Notes: generated by a model not told the origin, from the sequence alone. A stretch of DNA of 64,000 nucleotides from Chlorophyllum brunneum (GCA_963576785.1 OY756144.1:1302001-1366000); one strand, 5' to 3'. Positions 34,733 to 47,012 are shown, counted from the first letter of the stretch. Translations and numbers: made by a program.

Positions 34733-35029
34733 CAGTAGACGCGGAGGCTAGGGTAGCAAATGGTAAAGAGCGTGTAAAAGAGTGACAGCAAAAGAGTGTA
34801 AAAAGAGCGACGGGGAGGAGGCGACAGCGGGGGAGACGATGGGAGAGCGATGGACAGAGAAGCAAGTGACGCGAGCACGTGCTCACGCTTCCTGTTGCCA
34901 TGTGCTCCATATCGCCGCTGATTTTCCTTGTTCGCATCACACATCAATTGTTCCGAATTTGCAACCAGCGGGCAATCACAATTGGGTATATGGGTACAAT
35001 GATATCCAGTACAGAAACAAGGACCAGGG

Positions 35030-36347
35030 CTAAATTGGCGGAACACCCTGGTCAGTCCAATAGGGGAATGTGTAGTTTATGTTCGTGGGCTGCCTGTATC
35101 CTTCAATAAACCGATGCATCCGCTCAATCTGTCCTGGCGTAAATCCGGTCATACATTGGTCAACCGAATAATCCATGAAACTCTCTATCAACGCATCACA
35201 ACACCGTCAACCCGAAGCACACACCAGCTAAAATAAGGCGCAAACTTACGGACTGGATCTGGCCCACCACCAGGACATGTGTCCCTACCAATAGGGCAAC
35301 CCTTCGAGGCAATGGCCTCTGGAGGAGTGTCCGCCACAAAGTCGCCGTCCCCATCACACCCCCCTTGGAATGTATGGTAAAGTCCTAGCCAATGACCGCT
35401 TTCATGCGTCAGCGTCCTTCCAAAGTTGTAGTACTGTTGCGAGCCTCCGGGCATGGTCGTGTAACGAACAACAACACCATCCGCTACAGGGTCGTCGGCA
35501 AACAACTGTGGAATTGTTGTATACCCGAGAATTTCTGACGTCGAATTGAACCTGGAGGTATTCAGTCGTCAGGGAAACTAGCCTAAGATACAGAAGCACA
35601 CACCCAATCGTATAGAGGTTCATCTCCGAGACGCCACCTGTCCGGAAGAGATACTTCATTTCTCGTTCTTGCGTCCTACGCCTCAAAGAAAAATATTAGT
35701 ACCAAGAATCCAACGATTCGCAAATACGGCACTCACGTTTGCTGCCAAGCATTCTCGAACCAATCGCGATTATGCACATACTTAAATCCTGCTAGTCTCC
35801 AAGAAATTTGGGCCTCGGCATAATCATTATTAAGTATCTCAATCTGGGCCTTCATCTGTGCCTCCCTGTTTCGACATGACTCAGCGTCACCAATACGCGT
35901 GGTCAAATTAGAACGAGAGCAGACTCACGGAATCCGGCCACCGTCTACGGTCTCATTCGTTGTAACAACCGTCCAATAAATATCAAACAACCTTGGCGCA
36001 ACCGTTGTTGGACCAGTTTGCCTCTTCTGGAGCTCACGGAACTGCTTTTCAAAAGCAATCGCCTTGTCGGGTGGAATATATGTCCCACATCCTCGTCTTT
36101 GAAGCCAAAAGTCACCATGAAGCGTGAGTTAGCTCAGTTGCCAAAGTATTCGGAGGCCGACGATATAACCATGATTGACGATCAACCACCCAAAAATAGC
36201 AAGACTACGGGGAAGACGGAGAGGACTGCAGACTCACCCAGGTATGCCAGCATACCCATCCTCAGCGGGAGACCCCTCTACAAGTCCCAGTAGAAGCGCT
36301 GTCACGCCCAGCCCAGAAACAAGCGTCCTTCTCAACGAGGCAAACAT
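35030..36347 (-). CDS. Secreted M43 (pappalysin-like) metalloprotease 1
   Basis: A zinc endopeptidase acting outside the cell. Six exons give 311 aa: 36347-36238, 36096-35929, 35865-35737, 35675-35604, 35551-35250, 35184-35030; all phases close. The N-terminus is a signal peptide (MFASLRRTLVSGLGVTALLL, cleavage after about EGSPA). RGCGTYIP opens the mature domain as in other fungal M43 enzymes. The zinc site is [11 protein letters not shown] (209-219), with the catalytic Glu and third ligand His present, and the Met-turn is FMDYS in the last exon. Cys residues after the zinc site (GGCDGDGD, CPIGRDTC) fit family disulfides. It is divergent to the next gene, its paralogue. Start chosen at the ATG that gives the signal peptide. 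Confidence 0.9.
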
Positions 36348-37494
36348 AATTTCCTCGGAGCCCTCCTTGACAACCGAATTGTCACTCCTCCAGATGACAA
36401 CCGTATGTGAAAAACCAAAAGGCGAAGTCTTGAAGAGACAGTCCAAGGAATGGCGAGAAACCGAGGGGCGGAAGGAGGACAAGGGAGAGGGTGGTAGAAA
36501 TGATGGTGGTGGGTCGGTCCTGAAGCTGAAGTACTGATCATGAAGAATTATGTTGCTTCGAGCGCTAGTACAATGTGACCCTTCAGGGCATGCCTGATCA
36601 GTATTAGTATCCCGTACGCTCTGTGAAGCTGGGCCCGAACATGTTTGCTTCCTTATGTCAATACCTAGTTTTCCTCCACCGGTACCGGGAATATTGACGA
36701 CTCTTCTTAATGACTGGCCCACCCAAAGCTTATGAGATGGGTACAACGCGTGGGAGGTGGCTACTTGGTACCCAGGCTGTTTTTTCGGAGATCAAATGTC
36801 ATGCACACAGTCCATGCCGAGGCGCCTATCCCCAACTGACTTTTTCCCAGGCCGCGAACCCCTGTGACCCCATGCCACACAGGTAAGTAGTTGTAAGGAC
36901 GATTTTTTTAGCAAAGTCGTTTACTGCTGCCTGCACTACGCCACGTCCCGTTCGTAAAGGGCCTTCCTACGAAACAATGAACAAGAAGCTCTACGCGTAA
37001 CCAACCCCAAGTGGCAATTGACTACCGGACATGGCGCACAATGCACATCTGTTACTTATGCCTTGATCGCTGATGGCCACCCCACGGCCACCTGAAGATG
37101 TTTCCTTGCCTCAATACCATGGAAGTTCGGACGAAGGGACGTAACAGCCGGGTATAGCCTCACCGTAATTACCTCCCAATCAATGGACTTGAAACCTCTT
37201 ACCTGCACACCAGGACCAGCCCAGTCCCTCCCTTGACAAGCGTGTTGCGTATATCATGGTCTCTGGGTAAAGTATGAGGTATCACAGGCCCTCTCTTGCT
37301 CTCGGAGGGTGGATAAGGTCATATTAGGCTTCTTCCCTTGATCTGCATGAGGAAAAGAACATCTGGAACGTTGCCTTTCAAAGGCAATCACCTGCCTTCA
37401 TGGATCGCGGGGAGCAGAGGATGTTTGCAAGCTCACCGTGCTTAGGTTCCCAAGTATAAGACTGCGCCCCGAGTTGCGGGTTCGCTCCTAAGCC
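36348..37494. promoter_or_regulatory. Divergent intergenic region between the two M43 protease genes
   Basis: 1.15 kb separates the oppositely directed starts, so both promoters lie here. No other gene was recognised; antisense frames such as the 120-codon one at 36175-36537 merely oppose protease 1 exon 1. No regulatory motif can be named with confidence. Confidence 0.45.
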
Positions 37495-38682
37495 ATGCTT
37501 TTCGTTCGCTTTTCCGCGCTGGTCCTCTTTGGTCTCGCCTCCAATGCCATCAGCAATACCCACACGAAACCCACACCTCCGTAGGTCCCTAGCCACGGTT
37601 TCCATTTCGGCACTGAATCTCAATCCTTGCTAGTCGATGTGGGACATTTATCAGTGAGTCGAACCTGAGAGCCGTGGAGCGCAAATTTAGCGACCTGCGC
37701 TTTGGCACTGATGCAACAACTGACTACACTCGGACTCTATACGTTGACGTTCATTTTCATGTCGTCTATGAAAACACAACTTTGGACGGCGGTTACATCC
37801 CGTACTAACCTTTCTCTAATTCTTCTTGTCCTTGGACTAATACAAGTTGCAGAGACCAACAAATCAAAGACCAGTTTGATGTTCTGAACGCCGACTATGG
37901 ACCCACCGGATTGAGATGGAGACACGCCAATACTACGCGCACCAAAAGCCTTGAATGGTTTAATCAAGTTGCACCTTTAAAGTCAGCCCTTCTCGCTCTC
38001 GAGTGCTGCGACAACGATTATCAATGCAGCGCAGCGAACGCGAGATTGATATGAAGTCGACCCTCAGGGCTGGCGACGCAACCACGCTGAACGTCTACTC
38101 GGTTGGGTAGGTTCATCGTTTCCTAGCCTCTTCGTCGTTGTCACCTTTCCCCGCTAGTTTCAGAGACGGCGAAGGCGCGGGCCTCCTTGGTTATGCGACT
38201 TTCCCGTGGGACTACAGCTCCCAATCCACCCTCGACGGCGTCGTCATTCTCTACTCCAGTCTCCCAGGCAGTACATTGGCTCCTTACAATGGGGGCCGTA
38301 CACTTACGCACGAGGTCGGCCATTGGCTCGGACTATATCATACATTCCAGGTACGTCCCCTTAAAAATGACGTTCTGTGTGGCTCTCAAAAAATTCGGAA
38401 TAGGGCGGGTGTGAAGGGCAGGGAGACTACGTCAGCGACACGCCAGCAGAAGACTCGCCCGCATATGGGTGCCCTAGCAAGCGCGACACCTGTCTCAGTG
38501 ATCCTGGTTTGGATCCCATTCGTAAGTCTTACCTTGTGCATGGCAATTTTATTTCTCGACGCCCATATAATTCAGATAATTTCATGGATTACTCGGACGA
38601 TGCGTGTATGAGGGAGTTTACTAAGGGGCAGATCGCAAGGTTGAAGTCGCAGATCAGTGTATTCCGTGGGTTGAGGAAGTAA
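37495..38682 (+). CDS. Secreted M43 (pappalysin-like) metalloprotease 2
   Basis: Paralogue of the neighbouring protease. Seven exons give 282 aa: 37495-37580, 37634-37801, 37853-37967, 38045-38106, 38158-38350, 38404-38521, 38576-38682; all phases close. A signal peptide ([20 protein letters not shown]) is followed by RCGTFIS, the family's usual mature start. The zinc site is [11 protein letters not shown] (195-205) and the Met-turn [10 protein letters not shown]. Family cysteines [14 protein letters not shown] and CPSKRDTC are present. The donor after NQ (GTTGCA, 37968) is weak, but the splice restores the frame and removes a premature stop. Secreted M43 enzymes digest host or substrate proteins; the substrate is unknown. 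Confidence 0.88.
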
Positions 38683-39247
38683 TGGATAAATTACAAGTCT
38701 TACGGATGTTTGTTGACACTGACATTACGATCTGTGGGTACGCTTTATCAAGATCGGGAGAAGTGCACCACAATTGCCAATCCGGCTGTTAATAGCAATA
38801 GACACTCATCACAGAAACAAAGCGACTCCGGGTAGTCACACCCAGAGCACGTCTGTCAGGACCCCCGCAGTTAGGCTGGAGGCTATCCCATTCCCTCAAT
38901 TAAGTACCCATGTCTCGGTAGCTCCATTTTCACGTCATAGGTATATAAGCTATATTACGCATAGATAGCCCTTTAACTTGATCTTTCTGTTCCCCAATAT
39001 CATTGTTAGATCACATTTCTCTACTTGGCTGAGGCTTCCCACTTAACCAGTACAGTCTTTGCTAAGTCCCTCATGTTATGCCCACTTTCTAACCATTCCA
39101 CACCTACACAAGCCAAAAACCCTAGTGCCAGCAGAATGGAGGGCCTTTCCCTGACTGTTTGGATGATCTTTCTCCAGAACCTTTCTATAATGGTGTTAAT
39201 GCCATACTCAATGCCATACACAACCTCATCCCTATCTGAAACATGAT
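38683..39247. other. Boundary of the host island and second transposon block
   Basis: No recognised gene. A 66-codon minus-strand frame (39221-39021) has no domain and lies just beside the decayed gypsy LTR; from about 39000 the sequence becomes CpG-poor, like the transposon relics. Confidence 0.4.
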
Positions 39248-39454
39248 TGTTATGACCTTAGTCTAAGACTCAGGTTGCAAGTCTTTGGATAAAGAAGAGA
39301 AGAGAGAGTGAAGAGGAAGGGATAATACAATTGGTAAAGTGTAAGGAATACATCAAGTAATCCTACTACTTAATACTAATGGTGAAGACTATTAATAAGG
39401 GGGCAGAGTGAACAAGTTAGAGAAGAGCATAGCTAACAGAGATGAAACAGGAGA
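39248..39454 (-). repeat. Decayed gypsy LTR fragment (gypsy-2 family)
   Basis: Begins TGTTATGACC and follows the reverse complement of the gypsy-2 LTR through the ATTGGTAAAGTGTAAGG segment. After ~207 bp it is interrupted by the start of the copia-B LTR at 39455, so copia-B inserted into or beside it. The outer third of the LTR is missing. Confidence 0.75.
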
Positions 39455-39858
39455 TGTTGTCATTTGGACTTACTATAGCTGTATTCTGTATGACTAGCTC
39501 TTTAGTATTATTCATATAATATTTGTCATCAAGGCTGTGCCCTCCTAACTGACCACTGTCACTCCAATTATGCTACTGGACACCACTGATGATATTGCAG
39601 TATTTCAAGGGACTCCGTAGTCATTACTGACTCATTATACCTCATTATTACTTGTAGATCTTAGGGTTTACTACCCAGACATGTAGTATATAAAGCAGTA
39701 TGTATTTCCTTATATTTTACAAGACAATCTACTCAATTTCTATACTCACTCTACTCAACTCACAACAACTCTTACTAGTACTTTACTATCCTACTAACCA
39801 GCTTATCAGTAAGTCAGATTGTCCATCTGTTACTGTGTAAATACTGTGCTGTTCAACA
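39455..39858 (+). repeat. 5' LTR of copia-B
   Basis: 404 bp from TGTTGTCATT to GTTCAACA, with a TATATAAAG promoter-like motif about 230 bp in. The following bases GGTTATGGGCCC (39859-39870) match the complement of the initiator tRNA-Met anticodon arm apart from one G:U-tolerable change, so they are read as a half-tRNA primer site. Confidence 0.85.
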
Positions 39859-40100
39859 GGTTATGGGCCCCAGATCACCTACTCTCCATGTGCTATGACT
39901 GGCTGCAAGTGGGTTGTAGATAGGCTGATCTGACCAGTCCTGTAGAGTATAGTCTTTCTAGTCCATCCCTCTAACATGACTTGATTGTTTTATGCTCTAT
40001 TGAAGGCTTCCATATAAGGGTTCATAGCTTGAACAGTGCAGTGGCACAGATCTGATCACCTACGAATCTGATCGCTAATTATGTCCATTTTTAGACTATA

Positions 40101-40740
40101 ATGTCTTTTCCTATCTCCATAGTACTTAGCTCTATCCCCATTTTCTCCAGTACTACCAATTATAATGAGTGGGCAGACCAGATGCAGGATGCCCTTGTCT
40201 TAGTCCTAGCAGATAAGACTTCTGTTATCAGCAATGAGTTCTTGCTAACACTACTGTCATAGGTTCACACTCTTGTCCCTGCCTATGCAATTGTCCCCTC
40301 TCCTACAGGGCAGGAGGTGATCAAACATGCTGCACACATTTACATGTATTGCATGGTTTACTCAATCATCAAGAGTAAACTTCCTACTGAGATGATTAAA
40401 GGGAACCTTCCTGATGTCAATAGCATGTGGGTGCACCTGCATACTGCATATGGCCTAGAGTCCATCTCTGACCTCTATTCCAAGTATATTGAGACAATTC
40501 ACTTCCATTTCCATCTAAATGAGGACCTCTCTGGCCCGATTGCTAAGCTTGCTATTCTCTATGAGCAACTTAGCACTAATGGCAATTGTGCCATCCCTGA
40601 AATCATCAAAGCAATAACTCTTCTCTCTGGTATCCCAAATGCCTGGAATATCATTACTCCTTTCTTAACAGTAAATACCCAGATCTCTGCCATGACCTTT
40701 GCTTTGGTCCGTGGAGCAATTATGAACTACTAGTCTATGC
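40101..40740 (+). pseudogene. copia-B gag (UBN2-like) with one internal stop
   Basis: An ATG at 40101 opens a frame that contains NYNEWADQMQDAL, the usual gag start of copia elements, then a TAG near 40259, then 139 further codons (40317-40733) with YLKS-type helical content (IKSKLPTEMIKGNLP, HTAYGLESISDLYSKY). It matches copia-C gag (57735-57445). After the stop a CAG/GCA-rich tract (40795-40900) encodes Gln/Ala repeats also present in copia-C. Gag forms the particle; this copy is broken and cut off. Confidence 0.75.
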
Positions 40741-40992
40741 TTAAAGTAAACCAGTAGGTAAACAAACTTTCTAGTGTAAAACCACAAGATGTATCCCCTC
40801 ATTATCAGGGGCAGCAGTAGCAGCAGCACGGAAAGTAGCAGGGCAGCAGTTGTGCCCTCAGCAGCAGCAGCAGCAAGGGCAGTAGTCATACTCTCAGCAG
40901 TAGTGCTAGCCAGCTCTGTAGTAGTAACAGCCACAATAGGAAGGAAAGAAGAAGAAGAGACAATGTGGAGCAAGGGGCAGTGGCAAAGGCCA

Positions 40993-43900
40993 GCTGTTAA
41001 ACACATTATATATTGCCCATGTTTCAGGTAAATCCAATTGGTAACTTGTTTCACCTATTTTTGCCTTTACTCAGAATGGTCCATAGTGTTTGTGATCTAG
41101 TTTTTTGGTTGGTCTTATTGTCTTGATGTTATTTGCTTTGAGCCATACTTGATTGCCTAGGGTATACTCATGTTCTGGTTTGGTGCTGTTATATTTTTCC
41201 ATTTGTGTCTGGCTGTATTGTGGCATCTTGATTATTTGTTGTCACATGTCCTGTAATTCTTGTATTCATTCCATGATTGCAGGTGCTTTGGTAACATTTG
41301 TTATGTCTCCTTTCTAGGGGTATTAACCATATACTATTTTGAATGGCAAGTATCCAGTAGCAGCATAGACTTTGTCATTGTACTAGAATTCTACTATAGC
41401 TAACCATTTCTTCCAGTTACTCTGTACATGGTTTATTACATTTCTGAGGTATGTTTCAACTTCCTGGTTGATGTGCTCTGTTTGACCATTGGTTTGTGGG
41501 TGGTATACCATTGATAAGTTTCATTGAGTACTGGTTGCTCTGCATAATTCTGCCATAAACTTTAATGCAAATTATAGGCCTCTATCACTGATGATTCTGC
41601 GAGGTATTCTGTTTGTCCTCTATATATTGTCTTAATATATATCTTCTAGCTCCTTGGATGTTAGTGTAATGTTAACTGTGCACAATCTGATTATTTTGCT
41701 GAAATAGTCAACTATGACAAGTATTGCATCATGTCCCTCTGATTCTGGTAATAGTCCTATCATATCAATTGATATTTCTTCCCAAAGTTCCACTAGTATT
41801 GGTAGTGGGTGGAGATATATTGTTGGTCTTGTTCAGAGTATTTTGTTTTGTTGGCATGCCTTGCATTCTTTGATATATTGTTTGATGTTGTTGCACATTT
41901 GAGGCCATCAATAACTCTGTTTAAGGAGTTTGATCATTCAATATTATCCTAGGTGTCCCACATCTGTTTTGTTGTGGTGTTGCCAGAGTATTTCTTGTCG
42001 TATTTGGCTGTTGGGTAAGACATATATTCTTTCTTCGAATATTGGTAATCCATCTATTTCCCATATCTTCTCTGGTTGCTTCTTTTTTTCTTTCAACCAT
42101 TGTATCTTCCTTTTTGTTTCCTTTTGTAGTTGGTGTTTCAGCTCTTCTTCCCCCGTGATTTCCCAGATTTGCCAGATTGTGGTGATTGTGTTGTCCTCAA
42201 ATAAATGGTTGGGTAATAAGGTAATGTCGGTATTGTCTCAGGTGATATTGGTTTTTGTCAGTCTTGATAATATATCAGCTTTTGTGTTAGTCTTTCCAGG
42301 GATGTGTTTCAATGTATAATAGTATTCTTGTAGTTCTATTTGCCACCTTGCTTGTTGTTCTGTAAGTTGTTGTGATTTTCGGAAGTATTCCAAGTTCTTG
42401 TGATTAGTCCGAATTTCAAAGGGTTCATTGGCATCAAGTAGATATTGTCTCCAAGTTTTGACTGCTTCTTGGATAGCTAGTAGTTCTTTGTCATAAATTT
42501 GGTAGTTGCATTCTGTGGGTGTCATTATTCTTGAGTGGAAGGCAATTGGATGCCAGTGTTCTTTTTGCTTTTGTGATAGTACTGCTCCTACTCTATAGTC
42601 TGATATGTCTACCTCTACTCGGTATTGTCCCTTGTCTTGTGGCATTACTAATACTGGTTTGCTTGTGATCTTTTCTTTGATTCTCTCGAAGGCTTTCTGT
42701 TGTCATTCCGTCCATACCCATTGAGTGTCCTTCTTCTTTAATTCATGTAATGGGACTGCTATATTACTGAAGTTGTGTATGAATTGTTAGTAGAAGTTTG
42801 TGAAGCCTAAGAATTTTTCTATGTCCTTTAGGGATTTGGGTATTGGCCATTCCTTTACTGCCTTCACCTTCTTCTCCTCCATTTTAATGCTGCCCTGTCC
42901 AACTACAAATTCTAGTATTGGTATTTCCTTCATGTTGAATAAGCACTTTGATCTTTTGAATTATAGCTGATGTTTTGCTGCAATGTTGAGGAATTATTTT
43001 GTTTTTTCTTTGAGTTCTTCCTGTGTAGTACCTGGGATAACAAAGTCATCCATGTAATTGATAACCACTCCTTCATGCAACATTTCTTGGAATACCATGT
43101 TTATCATCCTTTGGAACATTGCTAGCAAGTTGCTCATTCCAAAAAACATGACTGTTGGTTCAAATAATTCATTGTTTGTTACAAATGCTGCTTTCCATTC
43201 ATTGCCTTCTCTGATTTGGACATTGTTGTATTCCCAAATGATATCCAGCTTGTTGAAGACTTTTGCATTTTTGAGTTGGTCGATAACTTTGCTTATTAGC
43301 GGAAGTGGCATTTTGTCTTTGATTGTATGTTCATTTAGGTTCTTATAGTCCTGTACTAGTTGCTTGGTTCCATCCTTCTTGGGTATAAAGAAGCATGGGG
43401 TAGCATAAGGGGATTGTGATGGTCAAATTTGTCTTGAGTTGATGTTCTTGTTGAGGAATTTCTATAACTCTTGTTTTTCTGTTATTGTCATGGGGTAGAC
43501 TTTGGATTGCAGTACTAGTGGTGCGTCTTTGGACAGGTTTATCTCATGGTCCCATATTGTGTGCTCAGGTAGTTTGTTGAAGTTCTTCTTGTTGAATAGG
43601 TATGTGTATTGTTGTAGATATGTTGGTAGGTCCTCTGGATTTGTCTGGTCAGATTTCTTTTCCTCTATATATTTTTTTACTATGCATATACTTTCTCTAA
43701 ACTGTATGTTGTTGTGGTATGTGGTGCAATTCTTTGGACATCTTGTGAAGCATATTATATTGTTTGACCAACCAATTTCAGGGTTATGTTTGACTAGTCA
43801 GTCGTGTTTGAGGTATAAGTCTGTGCTTTCTAGTTGTGTTACCATTGCTTCAATTTCTTCCATGTGTTTTCTATTGTTTAGTACCAGGTATGTTGTATCT

Positions 43901-44978
43901 GTTATCTCTCCTTTCTTATTTTCAGTTCCATCAGCATTGATTACTCTTATCAGGGTTTTGAGAGGTTCCATTGGAAGTTGTTTTTCTTCTACTACTCTTT
44001 GTGCTATGCACATGTGGGTACATCCAGAGTCTACTAGTGTGGTAATTTGTTTAGGTCCCTTTGTTGTTCTGATTGTTGAGTCAAGGAGAAGTTTGCATGT
44101 TGAGTTCCTTTTCTGTGGAATCACATATCATCTATTGTGAAATAAAACAGGAATTCTAGGGTTATTGGCTTGCAGGTTTGCACCTACTTAGAGCTTTTGG
44201 TAAAATCCTCCTTTGCCTCTTCTTCTTACTCAGTCTCCTCAGTGATCTCCCTGATGTGTGTTTTCTTCAGTGTTTTGCAGTTTTTCGAGATGTGGCCCTG
44301 CTTTCCACAATTATAGCATATTATTTTGGTATATGTGACTTTTGTCTTCTTGTGGCAATATTTAGCAGTATACCTATATAGGTTGCAGTTGAAACATCTC
44401 AGTTTCCCATTCTGATTAGTATCTACCCTTTGCCTTCCAATTTCTATTGGTTGTCCCCCTCCTTCATATATGACTCCTGTACTCATTTTGATATCTCTGC
44501 AGGTGATGTCTGTCATTTCATACCCTTGTCCTACTGCAAGGATTGTAGTTCTCCATTTATTATATGTATTTGGGATTAAGACTGTTGGGTAGCCCACAAT
44601 AGTCCTGATAATATCTGCTCTAGTATGTCATTTGAGAAGGAATATGGTGTGTGCATTGTCTGTTCCAGCTTGGGTTTTCAATGCTTCAAACTCTGTTAAG
44701 AAGTTTGCAGTGTTCCTTTTTCCCTGTTTGAACAACTTGATTTCTTCTTCTGCTATTGCTTTCCTATTCCCCAAGGAGAATGTGGCTACCATCTCCATTA
44801 CAAAGTCTTCAAATGCTGGTGTTTTCTTGTCTTGGATTGCCTGTAACTTGGCATTGGTATAAGGGCCTGCTAGTCCTCCTTACATTCATGCTAATACTCC
44901 AATTATTTTTTGTTCATTATCATTGATCTTGTTGAAGAGTGTCCATAGGGACATTGCTCTCCACCATTGTCAAACTTG
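40993..44978 (-). mobile_element. gypsy-1: decayed Ty3/gypsy element lacking both LTRs
   Basis: Colinear with gypsy-2 on the minus strand from the middle of gag (44978) to just before the chromodomain (40993). Gag, protease, reverse transcriptase, RNase H and integrase are traceable in broken frames. Its left end fuses to copia-B and its right end to the copia-C LTR, so its own LTRs were lost through later insertion or deletion. Confidence 0.85.
40993..44978 (-). pseudogene. gypsy-1 gag-pol remnant
   Basis: Recognisable minus-strand pieces: gag knuckles in 44597-44226 (CFNCNLYRYTAKYC, CYNCGKQGHISKNC), protease in 44124-43798 (LVDSGCTHMCIAQ), reverse transcriptase in 43311-42994 (NKLDIIWEYNN and the YMDDF active site), RNase H in 42645-42238 (YRVEVDISDYRVGAVLS). 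Integrase continues to about 41100 in short fragments. Stops and frameshifts separate them. Similarity to the gypsy-2 proteins is high, so the loss of function came mainly by point changes. Confidence 0.85.
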
Positions 44979-45323
44979 GTTCTATAGTGAGGTAGAATAA
45001 TTGAGTAGATTGTCTAAGGAAATATAAGGGAATATATGCTGCTTTATATACTAAGTTTCTAGGTAGCAAACCCTAAGACTTACAAGTAATAACTATGCAT
45101 AATAAGTCAGTAATAACTACAGAGTCCCTTGAAACACTGTGATATCATCAGTGGTGTCCAGTAGTATAATTAGAGCAATAGCAATCAGTCAGCTCATAAA
45201 ATACATGAGTAAGAGGTGCATAATATAAGTCAGAGGGTGCAGCCTCAATGACAAATATTAGGTGAATAATATACTGAAGAGCTAGTCACATGGAAAGTAG
45301 CTTAGAAAGTGCAAATGACAACA
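44979..45323 (-). repeat. 3' LTR of copia-C, outer end missing
   Basis: 345 bp that read on the minus strand from TGTTGTCATTTG. It is preceded by a purine tract (AGCTAGGAGGAG) serving as the plus-strand primer. The last ~100 bp expected from the 448-bp solo copy at 17151 are missing, and the sequence passes directly into gypsy-1 gag. Confidence 0.8.
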
Positions 45324-45499
45324 CTCCTCCTAGCTCAAAGTACGATATGAATTAAGTACCAAACTGAATAGGTAAATAATTGCAATATCATTGGAATTTG
45401 ATAGTATCCAAACTTTTTATACAGATGTTGGTAGGATTGTTTTCAGACTCAACATAAAATAATTTGATACTACCTATCTTAATGAGTTTATGGATGAAA

Positions 45500-46407
45500 T
45501 GCCAGTAAATCATGATATGTTTGGATTGCTATTCAATGACTGGGTTAGAAGCCCAGAAAGTCGAACCCAAATTATCACATATAAGATGTGGAGCAGGTTG
45601 TTCGAAACCAATCTTACCTAGCAGCTGATGGATCCAAATTAGTTGACAAGATGTCTCACACATGGCAATATACTCAGCTTCTGTGGTAGACAGCACTGTG
45701 GTGGCTTGTTGGTAACTCAACCAAGAAATTGGTCCATCAGCAAATAAGACTAGGTTGCCAGAAGTAGACTTACATGTAGCAAGACATCCTGCAAAGTCAG
45801 AATCAGAGAAGTCTTGAATGGACTTCTTTGATTGGCTGTTAAAGACTAGGCAATAGCATCTCATACTCAGAAGATAGCAGTATAAGTATAAACTGTGCTT
45901 GTAATGCTCTTCTGATGGACTAGCCATCTGCTGACTTAGTTTCACAATGGCATAAGTAATATCAGGTTGTGAGCCAATCATGAGATACATCAGGAATCCA
46001 ACAAGTTATTGGTACTTCTGGCAGAACTCAGGGTCAATGGTACCCTTGTAGGGTAGGAAGGCACATCCTGCTAGAAGAGGTATTTGAGTTGGCCTTGCAG
46101 TGACACCAAATTTAGCAAGGACTTTATTGAGATATGAAATCTGATTGACATAGATCCACTTGTTCTTCTGGTCCCATGAGATAGTCATGCCAAGAAACTT
46201 GGTAGTTTCTCCAAAGTCACAACATTCCCATCATTCCATAAAGTTTTTTTTTCATTTGGTAATAGAAGGGACACTTCTTGCCCATGAAAACAACATTGTC
46301 AACATAGATGAGGGCAATCATAATCAAGCCAGTCTTCAGACAGCAATTGTAGTATACTCCAGCATTGGATAGACATTGCTTGAAACCCATGGCAAGTAGT
46401 AACTTTG
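45500..46407 (-). pseudogene. copia-C pol, C-terminal part (reverse transcriptase end and RNase H)
   Basis: The minus strand carries GVYYNCCLKTG and LIYVDNVVFMG, the reverse transcriptase active site with the second catalytic Asp changed to Asn. Next come RNase H pieces (SDSDFAGCLATCKSTSGN and STTEAEYIAMCETSCQLIW in 45990-45529) and the usual NPVIE end region. In-frame stops and frameshifts occur throughout. It continues from the right segment at 53768. Confidence 0.85.
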
Positions 46408-46977
46408 TGTTGAGGAAACGACCGTAACGAGTTGTTTGCTGGGCAGCAGTAAACGCAGTGGGAGAGAACGTAGGGTCTACTCACCGAGATAATAAGCTTC
46501 TATCTGATACCTGTAGTAAGGTAATTCGGATAGACAGATATTATTGATGAAGCGGTTAACGTCAGAGGAGTAGAGGTCAAAGTCGATTAAATCGATTGAG
46601 GTGTTGTACTCAAAGAGATAGGCAATGATAAAGAAGTTGTTTGATTGAACAAGATGCAGAACTTAGGTCTGCTACATGGGGTTTATATACATATTGTAAC
46701 ATATGCAAGTCATACTACATAAAATACTAGTATTGCATAGATTGTTCCTTATGACTCCTTTTAACTGCGGCGTAGTGCCTGCGGAGTACTGCGGAACGTA
46801 GTATCTAGTCATTGGTACTATGTAGAATAATCTATCAAGTACTTATGACTCTCATCGTATGCAGAGCAACTCATAGGAAGTTACTACAGAATGAAGTTAC
46901 TGGAAAGTAATGGATCAGTCTATTATTATCATAATGACTTCATAGTCTATTTCTAGAATATGTCCGAAACTTCAACA
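46408..46977 (-). repeat. 3' LTR of copia-2
   Basis: 570 bp, plus-strand ends TGTTGAGG and TTCAACA, giving TG...CA termini on the element strand. It retains more CpG sites than the right LTR at several of the differing positions. Confidence 0.95.
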
Positions 46978-47012
46978 CTCCTCCTTGCTCTGTATTGATA
47001 TAGAGTTTTTAA

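Larger units (their letters stand above)
39455..40992 (+). mobile_element. copia-B: 3'-truncated Ty1/copia element
   Basis: Comprises a 5' LTR (39455-39858), primer site, leader and gag, then stops at about 40992 inside the gag tail, where gypsy-1 begins. It is the same family as copia-C. No pol sequence remains, so it is dead. Confidence 0.8.

Noticed and set aside
40789..41031. Plus-strand frame with Ser/Ala/Val repeats as a separate gene
   Set aside because: Continuation of the copia-B gag low-complexity region running into gypsy-1 sequence.
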